From: UBA11386 sp035286785
Lineage (GTDB): Bacteria; Planctomycetota; Planctomycetia; Pirellulales; Thermoguttaceae
Assembly (NCBI GenBank): GCA_035286785.1
Contig: DATECS010000004.1
Span: 1-15,466, forward strand
Direction: 5' to 3'
Length of the DNA stretch: 15,466 nt
The notes under the pieces were generated by a model. It was not told the DNA's origin and did no database searches. It saw only the letters and a list, made by a program, of their open reading frames with translations. Below, piece after piece: positions 14,266 to 15,466 of the stretch (its first letter is position 1; each line of letters opens with the position of its first letter). The position numbers were made by a program, and so were the translations under genes.

Positions 14266-14595
14266 CTATTGGAAGCTTTTCACGGCGTCGAGGACGCTGT
14301 GAAAGACGTCGATTTGCTGATCGATGCGGGTGATTTCAAGGATCTTGCGATTTGTGGCGTTCGTGGCCGCGATCTTGAGTTGCCCATGCTGTCGCTGGAG
14401 CGCTTCCTGGACGCCCAACAACGCCGCCAGACCCTCGCTGTCGATGATTTCCGTGCTGTCCACGTCGGCGACCACATTCTTGCGGTCGAGCGTCGGAACG
14501 TACGACGCGAACTGCGAAGCCGTATCGCCCGCAAGCTCCTCCGGCGCGTGGACCACAATCACGTCGCCAAAAATTTCGCTCGGCACATTCAGCAT
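14266..14595 (-). CDS. STAS-domain protein (anti-sigma factor antagonist-like)
   Basis: This 109-residue protein is one STAS domain, the fold of SpoIIAA/RsbV. In that family a serine is phosphorylated by a partner kinase, and the unphosphorylated form binds it to release a target. The phosphorylation loop reads STEIIDSEGLAALL. Ser53 aligns with SpoIIAA Ser58, while the next residue is Glu54 instead of the common Ser. The length, the beta-strand start (FGDVIVVHAPEEL) and the closing helix fit the family. No RsbW/SpoIIAB-type kinase is in the window. Its start overlaps the stop of the response-regulator gene by 7 bases, and its stop is one base before the gspE-like start. Being wedged between a receiver and a secretion ATPase suggests control of that machine, by inference. 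Confidence 0.85.
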   Translation of the reverse strand: MLNVPSEIFGDVIVVHAPEELAGDTASQFASYVPTLDRKNVVADVDSTEIIDSEGLAALLGVQEALQRQHGQLKIAATNATNRKILEITRIDQQIDVFHSVLDAVKSFQ

Positions 14596-14972
14596 ACGGG
14601 CTGCTCCTGGAGAATGTTTTCGATGGTCGCCAGCAGTTCGCGCGGACTGAACGGTTTGGCGATGAGCTGACGAATCTTCAGCCGCCGGGCCAACTCGTCC
14701 TCGGAAAGCTCAAAGCCCTTCGCCGTGAGCATGAGCACGGGCAGGTCGCATGTATCCTCGTGGGCGCGAAGACGTTCCACCAATCCCAGGCCGTCCAAAC
14801 GCGGCATCTGGCAATCGGTCACCAGGATGTCGGGGCAATCGGCCCGGATCATGTCCCACGCTTCCTCCCCGTCGCCGGCGACGCGGACGTCGTACCCCGC
14901 CTTTTTGATCTTGAACTCCGCCGCGCGAAGGATGGGAATTTCGTCGTCGCACAAGAGCACTTTCCTCGTCAT
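14589..14972 (-). CDS. Single-domain response regulator (CheY-like receiver)
   Basis: This is a 127-residue stand-alone receiver domain with all hallmark residues: the acidic pair Asp9/Asp10 in LLCDDE, the phospho-acceptor Asp53 in LVTDCQMPRLDG, Thr83 in LMLTAKG and Lys106 in IAKPFSP. No output domain follows, so it must act by protein-protein contact or pass phosphate on in a relay. Its stop overlaps the STAS start (ATGCTGA shared by both), and the histidine kinase gene ends 17 bases upstream. That kinase is therefore the likely phospho-donor. In type IV pilus systems stand-alone receivers such as PilG/PilH-type proteins control extension and retraction; this one could do so too, which is inference from context. 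Confidence 0.93.
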   Translation of the reverse strand: MTRKVLLCDDEIPILRAAEFKIKKAGYDVRVAGDGEEAWDMIRADCPDILVTDCQMPRLDGLGLVERLRAHEDTCDLPVLMLTAKGFELSEDELARRLKIRQLIAKPFSPRELLATIENILQEQPVC

Positions 14973-14989
14973 GGAATGGTCCTCCGCCG

Positions 14990-15466
14990 TTAAGAGAGTT
15001 GGCCGGTTCCGGGAATTGTCGCCGCAAACGTGCTGCCGCGGCCCAGGGCGCTTCGCACGGTTAGAGTGCCGCCGTGGACGTCTTCGATGATGTGCTTGGC
15101 CAGCGCCAACCCGAGCCCGGTGCCGGAGGCCATGCTTTGGTCCTTTTTCACGCGATAGAACTTTTCAAATATCCGCTTCGTGTCCTCTTCCGACAGGCCG
15201 ACGCCCGTGTCTTCGACCTCGAAACGAACATTGGTGTCGATCATCCTGCTTCGCAGCGTGATTCGGCCGCCTTCGTGCGTGTACTTGATGGCGTTCGAGA
15301 GCAAATTGATGGCGGCCTGCAAGAGCATATCGCGGTCGGCCAACAGCCCGAGGTACATTGGACTCAGGTCGCAAATCAGTTCGAGATTTTTGGCTTCGGC
15401 CGCCGGCCGGACGACATGGACGGCCTCTTCGAGGACCTCGTTGAGCGGACGCGGCTTTTTGTCGAC
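14990..15466 (-). CDS. Sensor histidine kinase, C-terminal part (5' end beyond the window)
   Basis: The frame stays open from the window edge, so only the last 158 residues are seen. They cover the end of the linker after the HisKA helix pair (PLNEVLEEAVHVVRPAAEAK) and a complete HATPase_c domain. This has the N-box NLLSNAIKYTHEGG, the G1 motif EDTGVGLSEED, the F-box FEKFYRVKKD and the G2 motif GTGLGLALAKHI. This is the HisKA/PhoR-like type, unlike the NarL-type kinase at 292-2241. The internal ATG at 15358 is not a real start, because homology continues upstream. It is the first visible gene of the operon with the receiver, STAS, GspE-like and GspF-like genes. The sensor domain cannot be seen. 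Confidence 0.92.
   Translation of the reverse strand, partial: VDKKPRPLNEVLEEAVHVVRPAAEAKNLELICDLSPMYLGLLADRDMLLQAAINLLSNAIKYTHEGGRITLRSRMIDTNVRFEVEDTGVGLSEEDTKRIFEKFYRVKKDQSMASGTGLGLALAKHIIEDVHGGTLTVRSALGRGSTFAATIPGTGQLS

Noticed and set aside
13455..14333. 292-codon plus-strand open frame opposite the GspE-like gene
   Set aside because: It is antisense to a gene with intact Walker and zinc motifs; composition (His, Arg, Val, Asp) is typical of shadow frames.

Overview
The window looks like chromosomal DNA from a GC-rich member of the Planctomycetota, probably Pirellulales-like. The evidence is three proteins ending in PEP-CTERM sorting signals, one of which also carries a dockerin-like calcium-binding repeat pair. 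Palindromic intergenic repeats of a kind that recurs in planctomycete genomes, from memory, point the same way, as does the low gene density. I see no tRNA, rRNA, CRISPR array or transposase.

The left half (1 to about 7,880) reads rightward. It opens with a soluble three-PAS histidine kinase of the NarL/DegS type. Directly behind it is a short in-frame remnant of L-rhamnose isomerase that keeps both ends of the protein but has lost the middle. A good sigma70-type promoter then precedes two exported PEP-CTERM proteins whose C-terminal tails are nearly the same. A 640-base gap follows with two elaborate inverted-repeat elements. Next is a secreted GH29 alpha-L-fucosidase with a discoidin-like domain, a dockerin-like pair and a PEP-CTERM tail. 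A palindromic repeat lies on its stop codon, and behind it is a probable aldo/keto reductase remnant on the minus strand. A GNAT acetyltransferase closes this half; its promoter suggests a nearly leaderless mRNA.

The right half (8,005 to the end) reads leftward and converges on the first. In transcription order it starts with a block of five tightly packed genes: a histidine kinase (cut by the window edge), a CheY-like receiver, a STAS-domain protein, a GspE/PilB-type ATPase and a GspF/PilC-type inner-membrane protein. Spacing is -7 to +46 bases, so this is very probably one operon that puts a phosphorelay and a STAS protein next to the motor of a type II secretion or type IV pilus machine. 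Downstream are two tandem paralogous exported HtrA/Deg-like serine proteases, each with its own recognisable promoter containing dyad symmetry.

The exported proteins (PEP-CTERM proteins, fucosidase, proteases) and the secretion/pilus operon all concern the cell surface and polysaccharide use. A direct functional link between them is inference only. The strongest leads are the phosphorelay-STAS-GspE-GspF operon, whose ATPase has a modified MshEN-like N-terminus; the protease pair with its uneven cysteine content; the rhamnose isomerase remnant; and the nested palindromic repeats.
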